From Plazaster borealis (taxonomy: Eukaryota > Echinodermata > Asteroidea > Forcipulatida > Labidiasteridae): a stretch of DNA of 64,000 nt. Below are positions 1-12,449 of this stretch, one piece after another. The stretch is taken from assembly GCA_021014325.1 (NCBI GenBank), contig CM037460.1, positions 28,474,336 to 28,538,335 on the forward strand, in the 5' to 3' direction. Position 1 is the first letter of the stretch. The number at the start of each line of letters is the position of its first letter. A program made the translations under genes and the position numbers. The notes under the pieces are model-generated. The model saw only the letters and a list, made by a program, of their open reading frames with translations, searched no databases and was not told the DNA's origin.

Positions 1-2322
1 TTTCATGGTTACGCCATGTGATGAATGCAATACCGCCGGTGAGTTATGGTTTACTTTTATCATTCTCACATTGACGATCAAGCATTTATTTAGTATTTCC
101 CACCAAATATTGATACCTACACGGCGGGTACCACTAATAATAATTGACTAAATTAACCACCTTCAACCTGAAGAAAGTTGAGACTAATTTGGTTTAACAA
201 TAAATGTGCACTTCAAAAGACAACATATTAAAACAACACTTGACCATGTTGGTCAATGGTCAAAGCACAGCTATTACATGTATATGGTCAATAAGCAAAA
301 CCACAAAATGGTCATTCAATGCCATGCCAAGCCAAGTCTATAGTAGTATTTAATAGTATAGTTGAACCAACTAGAACTACTCCAATAATTGAACACCATC
401 TGAGATAAAATAAGACACAACATCCTAGAAAGAAGGGTCAACTTCAATACAGATTCCACACACCACACTGGAGGTATATAAGACATTCTTAGCATTGGCT
501 ACAAACTCCACCAACACGACTGACCGTCCATCTAAACCTAGAGTGTTGTGAATGGATGGTTCATACCAATGTGTTTGCTTGGTGTCTTTCCCATCGTAGG
601 TTGTCTGATAGCAGTACTTGTTTCGGGACAAACTTCATGAATTCAGGCAATCAAGATGTCACTGTCGAGATCATGTTGCGATTAGAGTTATCCTTGCTAG
701 CACAGTAAATTCCAAGTGTCCATTCTACATTTAACGCCGATGTAAACGTAGTTTTTGAAGTACATTTATCAGCGGGAATACATTCAATTTCCAATACACG
801 TAAATGCTTGTGTATGTTGTGTGTATGAATGATGTGTGTGTACAAAATAGCTAGCTAGCTCACACCGCCGTGGTATACGCTGGTAACCAGCAAGCTCTTA
901 TCACATTAAACTCTATGCTGGGCACCAGTAAAGTTCCCTGGACGAAACCACAAAAATAGGCGGGACCATTTGGCTGTCAATCATTCAGACAAAGGCGGTA
1001 CTACTACAAGGAACTACTTTTGATTGGAACAAAAGCTACTGTATATGTTTTAGGTGACCAGCAGTTAGCCAATTAATTAAGACCGACACCTGTTTCGTGT
1101 ATTTGCTCATACTACGTGTATTTGGATATTATGTAGCTAATTTTTGGGGCGGATTGATCGGTTGAGTAGCATTTCGGCACACTTTTTAGCCCAAATTAAT
1201 CAAATATTTTTGGTGGTTCCACCATCGTAGTCCAACCATCCATAAATTCTCAAAATGGATAAAAGTACTACGTCAATGATCCATAGAAATGTACAGGTCC
1301 CGAGTTAGCCAAGCGTAACGTAATGCTCTTGAACTCGTAGAGAATGTTGAAGCTTTGATCAGACCGCCACGCTAGTATGCCGCTTATAATCAAGTGTAAA
1401 TTTTCCCCAACGTTAATTTCAAATCTCGTTTTCGCCAAACAATAAATTAGAAAATGGAATGCTGGTTGGCAAAGGCCCATTGCGTATTCATATTGACAGT
1501 TTATATTGGGTAAACACTCTATTGCACGCTGATGTTATGGGTTATATGAACCATTTGTTTCATCTTCTACAAAGAACAACTAACTACAAATGTTTTAGTT
1601 GCACAACAGCACACAATAAGCACTGTGAGCCCATTCCGACAATGATGGCTTAATTTGACGTGGTATTTGTCCTGACACATTGTATAGGGTTTCTTATAAT
1701 TCATCAATTTTCATAAACATTGAATAGGCCTACATCACAAGTATCAAATGTTTATCAAAATTAAGTTTCCAACGGAAGTTCTCTCTCCTAGAAATAATCT
1801 GGACACACGTATAGTGTAAATAAAATGCATAATCTGTGTGTGCTTTCTCTTTGAATGCCAGCGTGTGTTCAAATAATATACTCATTTTGTTTCGGGCGGC
1901 CGACACTCAAATGCATCCTTTTATAAAACGCCGACGCAGTGATTAAAGTTTGGAGAGTTTGTACTTTAAAGCGTGACTAGGACAAGTACTCATGGGTAAT
2001 GCGGATCGGAAATGGGGTCCATCACCTTCTATGGTAAAGGCTTGAGCTCGTTTCCTGGCGTGCCGTCGGGGAGGTCTTGCTCAGAAACGTACCGGGATGT
2101 ACGACCCAGAACTTTCATTGGTCTCACCCTCGCAGCATGGTGTCATCATCGCTGGTTTCACTAATTATACACTGGTTGATGCGGTTTCACTAAAGTGACG
2201 TCAATATTTTTCATATGAATCATCAAAGCGATTACGGGGCGATTACAGATTGGTATCATGCTTCTTTAAATAAAATAGCGATGTCCCTGTAAAATGAACC
2301 CCTTCAAGATGTGTTCATTCTT
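1..2322. other. gene-poor flank, apart from the possible exon at 425-616
   Basis: Apart from the possible terminal exon at 425-616, only short unconvincing open frames are seen. A perfect palindromic CRE-like site, TGACGTCA, lies near 2196-2203. No RNA gene or confident repeat was recognised here. Confidence 0.4.
425..616 (-). CDS. possible last exon of an unidentified gene
   Basis: I do not recognise this protein. The minus strand is open for about 64 codons and ends at a TAG at 425-427. The composition looks protein-like, with the words QTHWYEPSIHNTL and VEFVANAKNVLYTSS and four cysteines. Two minus-strand AG acceptors keep the frame (exon tops at 616 and 604). A minus-strand AATAAA (TTTATT on the plus strand near 85-90) lies downstream at a plausible poly(A) distance. 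A second open stretch just upstream (651-845) reads in another frame and is not joined by any intron long enough to splice. The rest of the gene could not be found. It could also be a decayed copy or chance. Confidence 0.3.
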   Translation of the reverse strand, partial: YCYQTTYDGKDTKQTHWYEPSIHNTLGLDGRSVVLVEFVANAKNVLYTSSVVCGICIEVDPSF

Positions 2323-2693
2323 AAAGGAACGTTACAGAACTGGTAATTAAAATGTTCTTTAAGATTACAGATTTACATAAAACTTACACGGTCTAATGAT
2401 GATGATAGTAGAAAACATCCCTAGAAATATTTCTGTCTGAAATGCCATATTTGATGAGAAATAAATCAAACTAATTTCCGATTGGAGTTTATCGCTCATG
2501 AGCGTTTTATTCTTGCATTGTATAACACATGCAAATGTGTCATCAGTTTTTCACTATTTTCTCGTGACCCAGATGGCCGATCGATCTCAAACTTCTACAG
2601 GTTTGTCAGTTTATGTACATGTATATGGTGGATTGTATAAAGTGCTTAACTGTTTTGTTAGCCAAAACCAATTCTGTAATGTTCATTTAAACA
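2323..2693. repeat. MITE-like element, family C
   Basis: The ends form imperfect inverted repeats: AAAGGAACGTTACAGAACTG on the left, and its complement beginning CCAATTCTGTAATG on the right. A second copy, in the opposite orientation, is at 60,493-60,857 with matching interior, including the stretch around TCTCGTGACC and TTCTACAGG. Open frames inside it are not genes. Related but diverged sequences are at 9,058-9,368 and 21,458-21,804. Confidence 0.75.
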
Positions 2694-2740
2694 TTGTTTT
2701 AGTTTCTCCATGGTTTTTAACTGCAGCTCCGAGTGCCATT

Positions 2741-3337
2741 AAAGGGTCTGTATACGTTTGGTAATGACTCTGAAAATTAATGGCAATAAAAACTTACTTT
2801 GTATAAGAAGTAGGCCTAGAGCAGCTTTGGATAGTACACTGCATTTTGAGAAACTTTTCACTTCGAGGTATCACTTTTTATCCCCCAAAATTTGAATCTG
2901 AGAAGCATTACTGCAGTAACGTTTCTCAGATTGTGTACTCCAGCTGCAGATTAATCTTCATGCGTGGACGTAATCGCTCCAGATTTTCTCAAAAACGCTA
3001 CTACCTTGAAATGAAATGTTCACGGGTTAGTTTTATGACCAGGGGCGGATCCAGGATTTTCCAAACGGGGGGCGTGAAAATATACCAAGCAGCAAAATGA
3101 TAAATGAAGTTTGTTGCGCCTGCGTAACACAAAGCTTCCCCATTTCTCCCTCCCCTTCTCTCTCTCTCCCCCTTTTTTTCTTTGCTCCTTTTTGGGTTTT
3201 TTTTTTATGAAAAGGGGGGGGCGTGCGCCCCCACGCCCCCTGGATCCGCGCCTGATGACAGTATATCTATACAACTATAATGTAGGATTGAAACAATGGG
3301 TTCGTATACAATTACCAATCGTATACAATCCCCCTTA
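2741..3337 (-). repeat. MITE-like element, family B, interrupted by a second element
   Basis: It begins AAAGGGTCTGTATACGTTTG and ends near a complementary TCGTATACAATCCCCCTT. Other members are at 6,022, 19,268, 40,061, 55,183 and (partial) 57,408. The interior holds a hairpin around GTTTCTCAGATT. The copy is split by the 215 bp insertion at 3,040-3,254. Confidence 0.75.
3040..3254. mobile_element. small non-autonomous TIR element nested in the family B repeat
   Basis: Ends are CAGGGGCGGATCCAGG and, inverted, CAGGCGCGGATCCAGG. A 5 bp direct repeat ATGAC (3,035-3,039 and 3,255-3,259) flanks it, as expected of a target-site duplication. The interior is a pyrimidine-rich stretch and a G-run with no coding capacity. 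A partial relative starts near 8,092. Confidence 0.7.
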
Positions 3338-6021
3338 ATTAATCGAAAGTTTACTTAAGTTTTATCTCTCCCCCCCCCCCCAGCAAATTGATTGTGCCTG
3401 GATGCGTGAAGTAAATGGGACTTAGACTTTCTACACAGAAGAGGGTCAGTCAGAGGGTCAGTCAGTCTGTTAATTGCGCAATGACATATATTCTTGGTAA
3501 AAATGTGTTGCTGATGGCACCCAACCAAATGATATAATTATCTTCATTCTGGAAACATTGGTAACTAGTATATCTGATACATAAAGAGAATATAATTTAT
3601 TCAAAACGTAGGCCTAATAACATATCTGACTACTTTTTTGTGTTAACTTAATATATTTCTTAGCAGTGACATTTCTCCCTTTAATATTGTTCCCCACCTG
3701 ACAGATGTCCTCTGTAGGTATTCTGTATACTTCAGGTCAACTACACCCAAGACATTCCCTGGTTATCATCCGCGGTGTCCTATGATCTTCATTCACACTT
3801 TGTTGTTTGTCAAAACGCCTCTATGGACAATTGCTGAGCCGGACACACACCTCTGGCAAGGTGACCACATCATTCAAGAGTTAGTCTCTATCGTACCCTC
3901 GATGACCAGGAACAGTCCGGTAAAAGGTGAACTTCCTCCAGGCAATATTTCGCTGCACACTTTGCTACTTTGCATTTAATTGGTTGTTTGTAGTTTTGAA
4001 GGTCTTTTTTAATCTACTGCTTTTTCATTTATAGAATCATATAGGCTTCGTAAAGCCTAACGAGTGCAACAAAGCAAACTTTTTGGCAATTAGCCGAGTC
4101 CTACAGTAGAGACCTACACAATATAGAAGAAATCAGTCAAAACTTGTGTAGCAGGAAAATGTATAAACTTCCTGTTTCATTTTCTTCAATACGTGAAAAA
4201 ACACTATTTTGGAGGGGGTGGGAGCAATTAGTACATTATTTATTTACTTGTCATTTCATCCCTACCCCCCCCCCCCCTGGTTGTTGTCTAGTAATTGATG
4301 TATATATCACATAATGAAAATACAATTACACATGAAGAATGTGAGAATTATAAGCGAGTTGGTGTGTCAAACTCGCGCAGCTAGACTTGTCCATTTTAAC
4401 CCGCGGCTGGTTACAAGGCTCTGCGGGTAACAACGAAGCGCATGCTTTATGACAAGAGTCGATAGTTAACACATCGCCTCAAATGCACAAACTAATCATT
4501 CCCGCGAGCACAAGATAAGCGGGAAGCATGTAAGAACACGACCATCAGGAGACCAAACCTCCTCTACAACCAACCTGGCCATGCACGCATCTCAGGCAAA
4601 ATGTCCGCGCAGATCATTGTGTTATTATTTATACTCGCCAGCTCATCAAGACAATATTGGCGGCACAGTTCAAAGACTGCCGCTGTGGAGAGCTACCGAA
4701 TTGAGCTAGTAATCACTATGTTCCGTGCATGACGAAACAATCCCAGCCCGCCGCGCGATAATGACCCGGCGAGCGGCTGAGGATCAAATCATTTCGGATG
4801 GATTCCACGGAATAATTTGCCACTTCTGCAGCCTTTGATATCCGCCGACGGAGAGGCGCATCACGCCGCGCAGCCCCAGGATCGAAGGAGGAGACATGGC
4901 GCATGAGCGAACTGAAATTAGAAAGAACGGTAACACAGGCTTATATCACACTAAAACATACAAAAACACAGAGAAAATACTCCAATATGAAACGCGCAAA
5001 TGTATGAATGTGATTAAACCAAGCCGCTAATATTACTATCTAAAATTTTCTTAGCCCAAAGAATAATGATGTAATAAACTAAAAACCCATTACAGCGAAG
5101 CGACCAATATAAAGATCGATTTTATAAACACAGCTCCTTTACTTAATACGATATGCACGGCTAAAGAAAGCCGGCGGTTTTCCCTTTCATTTACTGGAGA
5201 TAATAAATCCCCCCTTTCTCTACAATTACGCGCTTGATAATTCCATCAAGTTCCAGTCTCACGATGAGGAGGACTTATTAGTTTTTCTTCCTTCCGCTCA
5301 ATCCCTTCAGAAAAAACAACATCACGCGGTAAACTTGGATGGCATGTAAGAAATTGCTAATAGGAGTTTATCAATATACCGATTGAAGTAGAAGATAATG
5401 GGTATTGATGATGGACGGAGAAGCTCTGCGATTGGAAGAAAATGGCGCCATTTCTTGGTGTCTTTATAGTCTGCTTAATTAAGGAGACACTTTTCAGTGT
5501 AATTGAGCGTGTTAAGAAGGTCTATGGAGTTATTATTTAGGACTTAGAGTTAATCAGTTTGAAATTATCCTTGATATGGATGACTCGGTAGGAGCTTATA
5601 TATTGGGATAAATGAACTCAAGATAATTACTTTGAGCTTTTAATCATTTAGAAATATCAGTCAACGATATAGACCTGTCCAAAAATGAAAAACAATAATA
5701 AATTCGACTCTATTTAGAAGTATTGTTTCTATGAGCTAACGCGCAACATAAAAAAACACACGGAGAGTGGCTATTGGAGTATAGCCACCGTATCGTGACG
5801 TAACCTTTTGAGCCATTCTGTTGTAACAACAATTCTCATAGCTTTGGAAAGTAAAACTTTTGAATACAATTTACGAATATTTAATAAAATAAACATTGTA
5901 CTATTTCCGTTGCACAAAAGTTTGTACCACCCCGGACGGCACGGAGTGGAAGGGTAACCACCAACAACCCCCTGCTCATACCCAGAAAGGAAAGACAAAT
6001 ACAGGACAAATTCATCCATTT
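3338..6021. other. non-coding stretch; CpG-richer segment at about 4,370-5,560
   Basis: No gene is supported. C-runs occur near 3,370 and 4,265. Between about 4,370 and 5,560 the DNA is free of the window's repeat families, visibly richer in CpG, and carries several TAAT/TTAATTAA homeodomain-type words (for example near 5,477). It may be a promoter or enhancer of a neighbouring gene, but nothing proves this. The minus-strand frame at 4,716-4,904 is arginine-rich and looks like chance. Confidence 0.35.
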
Positions 6022-6500
6022 AAAGGGATTGTATACGTTTAGTAGTTGGAACCCATTGTTTTTTTCAATCCTTTTAGTTGTAGATATATTTATACCATAC
6101 AACTAACCAGTGAAAATTTCATTTCAAAAGGTGGTAGCATTTTTGAGATGTTGCCGAAAATCTGGAGTGGTAATGTCCACACAGGAAGAATAATCTGCAA
6201 TTGGAATACAAAATTTGGGAAACGTTACTGTCAGTAACGCTTCTCAGATTCAATTTGTTTGGGATAAAAAGTGAGATCTTTTTCCATAACCGCTGTACTT
6301 CGAAGTGAAAGGTTTTTCAAAATGCATTATACTATCCAAAGCTGCTGTACTTCTTAGTAAGTTTTTATTGCCACTAATTTTCAGAGTATAGTGTATGTAA
6401 CATTACCGGTAAACTCATCATTATACTACCCAAAGCTGCTGTACTTCTTAGTAAGTTTTTATTGCCACTAATTTTCAGAGTAAACGTAGTGTATGTAACA
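6022..6500 (+). repeat. MITE-like element, family B, with internal tandem duplication
   Basis: It starts AAAGGGATTGTATACGTTTA and follows the family B consensus, including the self-complementary stretch around GTTACTGTCAGTAAC. The right part is tandemly duplicated by about 90 bp: the block CAAAGCTGCTGTACTTCTTA and its downstream flank occur at about 6,339 and again at about 6,431. Confidence 0.7.
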
Positions 6501-8087
6501 TTACCGGTAAACTCATCATTGCTACACAACCTGTATACTTGTATAGTTTGTCTTTTTGAAGACAAAGCCAGTTGCCTTTGTTCCCCAAATGGGTGGACCC
6601 CCCCCCCCCCCCGGTCATAAATTTAGATCTGTCGTAAATTATTGTTATTTATCACGCCATCACAGGAGTGTCCCCACCATGGTCCCACTGAGACAGAAAG
6701 TGATTACCATAGATGAAGTTTATAGTCTAGTACATCATTACCAATACATCATTACCTTAGAGAGAAGAACTACCGAAACGCCATATAGCACCCCCCCCCT
6801 TTTTCACTCCCTCCTTCGTTCAAGATGCTACGCTCGGCTCACGACTGATATACTTAAAGATGAGACAATAAATATTTAAGAAGGCGGCAAGATCAGAGAC
6901 GCCGCATAAGACAATTTGGCAAGGATGAGTTTCAAAGAGACCGCCAAGGCAAGAGCGTTAGCTTATACTGCATCTGCTTCGACCTTTCAAGAAGCGGCTA
7001 GCGGACGGGTGCATTTCGCTTCTACATACAGCACCATCCATCACCGAAGATGTCGGGTCTCTTTCACTGTTGTCACTTGACTTTTTTTTTGTCCGGTAAA
7101 AACCATGGTCGTTTTATACTTTCTATCGACTTGAAGGAACGGGAAAACCTTTTATTCGGCTTTTCTAGATTCAGTTAAGGGATTTGTGATGGTTTCCTTG
7201 ATACTGTGTTCTGTGAGAACTCTTCTTCGGAAGTAGCCGGTCGGTTATAGGATTTGTCCAGGCTGTAATATGGCGGGAGCGCTGGTTGAGAGGGGGGGCA
7301 CTTCGAAAGGGGCGTGGATAGCAATCACTATTGAAGTGAGGAAAGTCAACACAAATGTAACTGAACACAATATTATAAGGTTTTACTTATTTCCCTGTTG
7401 TTCATCATTGACTCAATAATCCAAGAGGGTGCGATATCCAGGATGAAATCTTGATATCGCCAGTCAATAGAATGATGTAATATAACCCAATTTCTAGCCC
7501 CTTCCCTTCCCTCGACCCCAGACGCCGTTATCCCCCTGCCTTTACCTCATGATCCAATTTCATGGCACTGTTAAGACCTTTCTATTGTTGATAAACAAAC
7601 CGCGTGATGGTTATGTTAACAGATGTTGTGTCCAAATTCAACATTTCTGCCAACTTTCAATTAACAAAAAATAAATAAAATAAAAAATACATCCCATGTT
7701 GGGTTGCTTTGTTTCAAACAAATTCAACACTATTTTTGAATATTTGTGTACCATTATTACAAACTGTGGCTATCTGTTTTTGCTTTGCATTTATGGTTCT
7801 CCATATAGTTTTCCAACCTTGGTTGGCAAAAACTGGGGCTGTGACGTTGCAATAGAAATTTCTGTAAGGCACACAAAAATGACGTTGCAATAGAAAGGTC
7901 TTTAAGGCACATAAATACGAAATTTTGCGCCAAGCAGAGCCATGAAATTGGCCCCGGTTGGTAACAATCATGTTTGGTGTCCAGCTGAGTTTATAAATGT
8001 CATGAAAGTGATTCACTTCATTAATAAAGTGACCCGACAATATTTGACGTCCCAGTCTGTTTGGAGTCCTTGTGTTTGGAGTCCTTG
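6501..8087. other. non-coding stretch
   Basis: No supportable gene. A C-run lies near 6,599-6,612. A short tandem duplication containing GACGTTGCAATAGAAA occurs at about 7,841-7,914. The open frames here are short and low-complexity. Confidence 0.4.
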
Positions 8088-8180
8088 TCCAGGAACGGAT
8101 CCAGGATTTTCCGAACGGGGGGGGGGGGGGGGGGCGTGAAAATGTACCCAGCAGCAAATGGTGAATGCAATTTGTGGCGC
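8088..8180. repeat. partial copy of the GGATCCAGG TIR element
   Basis: CGGATCCAGGATTTTCCGAACG followed by a long G-run and GGCGTGAAAATGTACC matches the left part of the element at 3,040-3,254. The right terminal repeat is not present. Confidence 0.55.
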
Positions 8181-8498
8181 CTGAGAGCGCGTAACGCGAA
8201 GGCCTAATGGCATTGGTTCCGGGGCCCGCTTAAATGCTCCGAAACAGTTAGGATTCTAGATGCTCTGTGGTGCGATCTCATGCAACATCTGACCACTTTA
8301 ACCAATTTTGTTTTAGCAAGATCATTTTTTAAACATCATTTTCGAGTTGGGAGTCATTGAATCAGCCATTCTGAGTTATAAAATCAAAATGCAGGCAACA
8401 ATTAATATTTATTAGGGGACAAGAAAGTGTTGGGTGAGGAGGATCCTTCCTCCATGGTGAGCCAACGATATGAAAGTGCAATTTTCAATATAATTAAC

Positions 8499-8708
8499 CA
8501 AAAACAGAGAAAGAGACACACTTTTTAAGCAATTCAGATCCATATCAAACTTCTAAATTGACTGGAATTTTTTATCATCGATGGTGGGGTCCAGGGGTCC
8601 AGGGGTCCAGGGGGCGAAGCCCCCGGAAGCTCTGAGCTTTTGGCCTTTTGAGGGGTGAAAAATGAAGCCTCTGTGTGCCTAAAACAGAGAAAGAGACACA
8701 CTTTTTAA
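8499..8708. repeat. unit bounded by a 28 bp direct repeat, with a G/C hairpin inside
   Basis: AACAGAGAAAGAGACACACT occurs identically at about 8,502 and 8,683. Between the copies is a threefold GGGGTCCA run and a hairpin GGGGGCGAAGCCCCC. The direct repeats could be target-site duplications of an unusual element or the ends of a tandem duplication. Confidence 0.5.
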
Positions 8709-9057
8709 AGGCATCGTACACGTTTGGAAATTGTCAAAGACCAGTGTTCTCACTTGGTGTATCCCAACATATGCATAAAATAACAAGCCTATGAAAATTT
8801 GGGCTCAATTGGTCATCGAAGTTGAAAGAAAATGATGAAAAAAAAAACACCCTTGTGCTTTCAGATAGAATAATAAAAACTTCTTGCAGAAGTTTTTATT
8901 ATTTTAGTGAGAAATTACCTCTTTCTCAAAAACTACGTTACTTCAGAGGGAGTCGTTTCCTACAATGATTTATACTATATCAACAGCTCTCCGTTGCTTG
9001 ATACCAAGTACGTTTTTATGCTAATATTTGTTTTGAGTCATTACCAAACGTGTGCGA
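8706..9057 (-). repeat. MITE-like element, family A
   Basis: Terminal sequences resemble AAAGGCATCGTACACGTTTG and CATTACCAAACGTGTGCGAT. The centre holds the strong hairpin AAAAACTTCTTGCAGAAGTTTTT. Other copies are at 10,048, 29,497, 37,961, 38,491 (partial), 44,067 and 54,037. Confidence 0.75.
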
Positions 9058-9368
9058 TACAATCAGTGTCCACATTTTGTGTGATTCAACATATGCATGA
9101 ACAAACAAACCTGTGAAAGTTTGAGCTCAATTGGTCATCGAGATCACGAGAAAATAGTGAAAAGAGACCTTATGTGTTTTCTGTTTTTTCAAAATATCGC
9201 GCGTGATAAAAACTATTGTTTTACTCATTTCTCAGAAACGATACCATTTAAGGCCGAAATATTTTAAGGAACCCTTTCTACCATTACTTACTTTAAATCA
9301 TGTAAGTTATGTGTGAATCTGTGAACATTTGTGTTTTTCGATCTTACCAATAGTGTACAGGGCCTTTA
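9058..9368. repeat. diverged family C-like repeat fused to the family A copy
   Basis: It shares with 21,458-21,804 the words AGCTCAATTGGTCATCGAGA (variant) and CATGTAAGTTATGTG, and ends ATAGTGTACAGGGCCTTTAA. Its head-to-tail junction with family A shows that these families insert into or next to one another. Confidence 0.55.
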
Positions 9369-10047
9369 AAGGCATAAATACGGTTAACTTATTGGCACTT
9401 GAGTCACTTTGCCGAATGTACTTCGAAGACGAGCTTTCGCTACAGTTTTACACGCATATTTCTAGAAATTGCAGCTCAATAAGAAAACAGGAAAAACATA
9501 AAACGCCCCATTCAAACACAATACAAAATAAGGTCTTGCTCATTTAACCGATAAAGACCCCCCCCCCCGAGAAATAAAAAAGAAAGAAAGAAAAGAATAA
9601 AAAAGAAAACAAAGAAGAAAAAACCTAATGGGCCCGCATGTAAAATCTACTGGAAACATATAAATAAAGAAAAAACAAGGTTTGCCTGAATTAAAGTGAA
9701 GATACGAAAGAGTTGCCTAGTACAGTTTATCTGTTTATTCGCATTTCTTTATCTTACTTATTTGAATTCTCATTTAGCGAAATTGACTGCGTCTTTACGA
9801 AATTGAAAAAAATAAATCAGTAAAAATCTCCAGTCGAACCAGCTTTGCTAAATTGAATGATGATTCTGCGTCACGAAAAAGAATGACGATATGCTAAATT
9901 GAACACAGTGCTAAACGATTTTGAATGCAAACGAAATTGAATGCCCGAATTCTGAATTTGAAACGCAGTAAAAACTGGAGAGGCAAAATAGCTTTAATTC
10001 GAACGCACGAAAATTAAATTGGCTGCTCATTTGCCGAATTTGACCGA
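9369..10047. other. A-rich non-coding stretch
   Basis: A-rich and without a gene. A segment at about 9,770-10,025 carries many GAATTGAA/CGAAATTGA-type words, which suggests a degenerate short-period repeat. Confidence 0.35.
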
Positions 10048-10361
10048 GAAAACCTATAGTATAAAACATTGTGAGAAACGACTTCTTCTGAAGTTACGTA
10101 GTCTTTGAGAAAAAAAAGGTAATTCCTCATTGAAATATTTGAATCTGAAAAAGACTTCTGGCCAGAAGTCTTTTTCAGGCATCTGAAAGCACACAAATTG
10201 TGCAACAAGGGTGTTTTTTCTTTCATTAATTTCTTCTAACTTCGATGACCAATTGAGCCCAAATTTTCACAGCTTTGTTATTTTATGCGTATGTTGAGAT
10301 TATACACCAAGTGAGAATACTGGTCTTTGACAATTACCGAACGTGTCCAGTGCCTTTAAAG
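10048..10361 (+). repeat. MITE-like element, family A, left end missing
   Basis: It matches family A from the word AAAACATTGTGAGAAACGAC through to the right end GAACGTGTCCAGTGCCTTTA. The central hairpin is a variant, AAGACTTCTGGCCAGAAGTCTT. Confidence 0.65.
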
Positions 10362-12449
10362 AAGCATTGATATACAGAAGACATAACTCAAATTGTAAAG
10401 TGCCGAGATGACTATATTCATAATAACCATGAACACTCAACTATAAATTAAAGAAAACGGTTGGCATGTAATTGAGGAATATGGCGGTTATATTTGGCAC
10501 ATAATTATTTCTGTTGAGGTGAAGCTTGCAAAGTGATTTTTCATTTTGTCTGTCTCTTATCATAGTCATCACATTGTTCGATGTTCCAATAGACAACACG
10601 ATGCACCTCAACTCAGAACTGACCCAAACTCCATGCTCATCGAGCAGTACATCATGTATATTTAGGTGACTGATGAAGAAAGGAATATAAATGGTTTATT
10701 GGCAATTCTCGAGGTCCCCCATCTTATAGACTGGCGGTTTTCTTTGAAGGCTCCGACTGGAGAAATGAAAGTACAGGCGTATGTGGTTATAAATATTTAC
10801 AGTGTATTATGAAGTGTACAACCCATGATCTTGCAATTTATCTTAAATGCCTTATGATAAATGTTGTTCGTGGGAGCAGATTTCAAAGGGACCGCCAGGG
10901 ATGATCTAGGGGGGTTGAGGATGGTGGGACAGCCGACCGACAAACAACCGTGGCAGGATTAGTTGATGTTTATCAGCAGCATTACATATTTAGACTTTTA
11001 TTAAAGATATGGGTTAATAATGCAATGTTTCTGGGATCACTGAATATGCACTTAAACCCTTAGATGTCTATCGTAACCGGGTTAATACTTTGAAATCAGT
11101 TGAATTAAGTCGGGCAGTATGTGAGATGGGGAGTGTGTTTGACGGGCAGACACTGATGGTATAGGCACAATATTTTAGTCTTCTTAATGATTCCACATTT
11201 ATGTCTGAAACCAAATCTTATTGTGTGATAATTCCATAATTGATAACATAACTAATCGATGGATTGAGTTTGATTTCAGTAACTAATAAGCATCTGAAAA
11301 ATTAAATGATTCAAAGATTTGAGTTGTGCACAATACATAGGCCTACATGGACAGTGAGACATGGACAATAACAGTAATGGAAGCTAATATTCATCATACA
11401 AAAGGGAACCAGACTATTTTTTCCTTCCAGCCTCCGTTTGGTTACATTGGTTCAGATTGGAGAAAATCAAGATGGCCGCACCATGATAAAGGTCTATTGC
11501 AAGGTTGCAGGTTCCAATTCCATCCTGCTTGTTTCTGCAATGCCTAGATCATAACTGAAGTACAGTTCAATCAAATCTTCAAACACATTATTCTTACATT
11601 TCTATGATGCAGATTGATGCAGATTAATTCCAACTTGTGTTGTACACTGGTGTTTAATTATACCGTATGCAATATGCAATTATTCCAAAGTCATCAAAGC
11701 AAAGAATTAGTCATCAGACTAGAACTCTCTAGAGACCCTTACCCATTACGAAGGATTGAGCCAAAGACTAAATCATACATATATTAATATTGAAAATAAT
11801 ATGAGAATAGATCCAACAAAGAAAAGAACAACAATAATATTGAGGCATAAAGAGCACACAATCCATCACTGGAGGGTTAGTTTCTTACAATAAACCCAAT
11901 GTTATTACACTACATAACCAATATTATATATTGAATCATCCAATGAGAAGCGGTTGGTGTGTGATGTAAACCAAGTTGGATATGACAGACACTATTAGTT
12001 CCATACCCTTGGCAGTGTATAGTCACAATCAATGTAGGATTTCTTCCATGTTATAAAACTGGAAGCCCTTCAGATAGAGATATTAATATTCAATAAGGGA
12101 TGTCACCATGAAAAGTTTGTATTGGAGAGTAAAGAGGAAAAGCCCTTGAACCAAAATGAGTTAAATTTCAGGGAACACGGAAGGAGGTTGGGTCGCCTCT
12201 CTGCTAAAATATTAACAAGAGTTTTTCAATCAAAAAAAGGTCACACTTGTTTCCTATTGTCAGGTTATTAAAGAATAAATCTCTCCACTGTCGGTGAGTA
12301 GGACGAGGGGTTTAAATCCTGCCCCCCCCCAATGTACTGGGAGTGAGTAGGACGAGATGCGTTTAAATGACTCCCCATCCCTCTAATCTACTGAGAGTGA
12401 GTAATTTCCAGAGTTGAACTTGGATAAACATCCATCCCCATTACCACAT
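10362..12449. other. non-coding; includes the 3' flank of TCF25
   Basis: No gene is supported. The part nearest 12,450 should hold the TCF25 3' UTR, but I could not place a convincing minus-strand poly(A) signal. A short duplicated block around GAGTGAGTAGGACGAG lies at 12,292-12,400. Confidence 0.35.

Noticed and set aside
3020..3338. Overlapping frames with basic and proline-rich translations
   Set aside because: Products of the pyrimidine/G-run inside the nested TIR element.
7714..8157. 147-codon minus-strand open frame
   Set aside because: It runs through a G/C homopolymer and part of a repeat, and shows no recognisable motif or splice structure.
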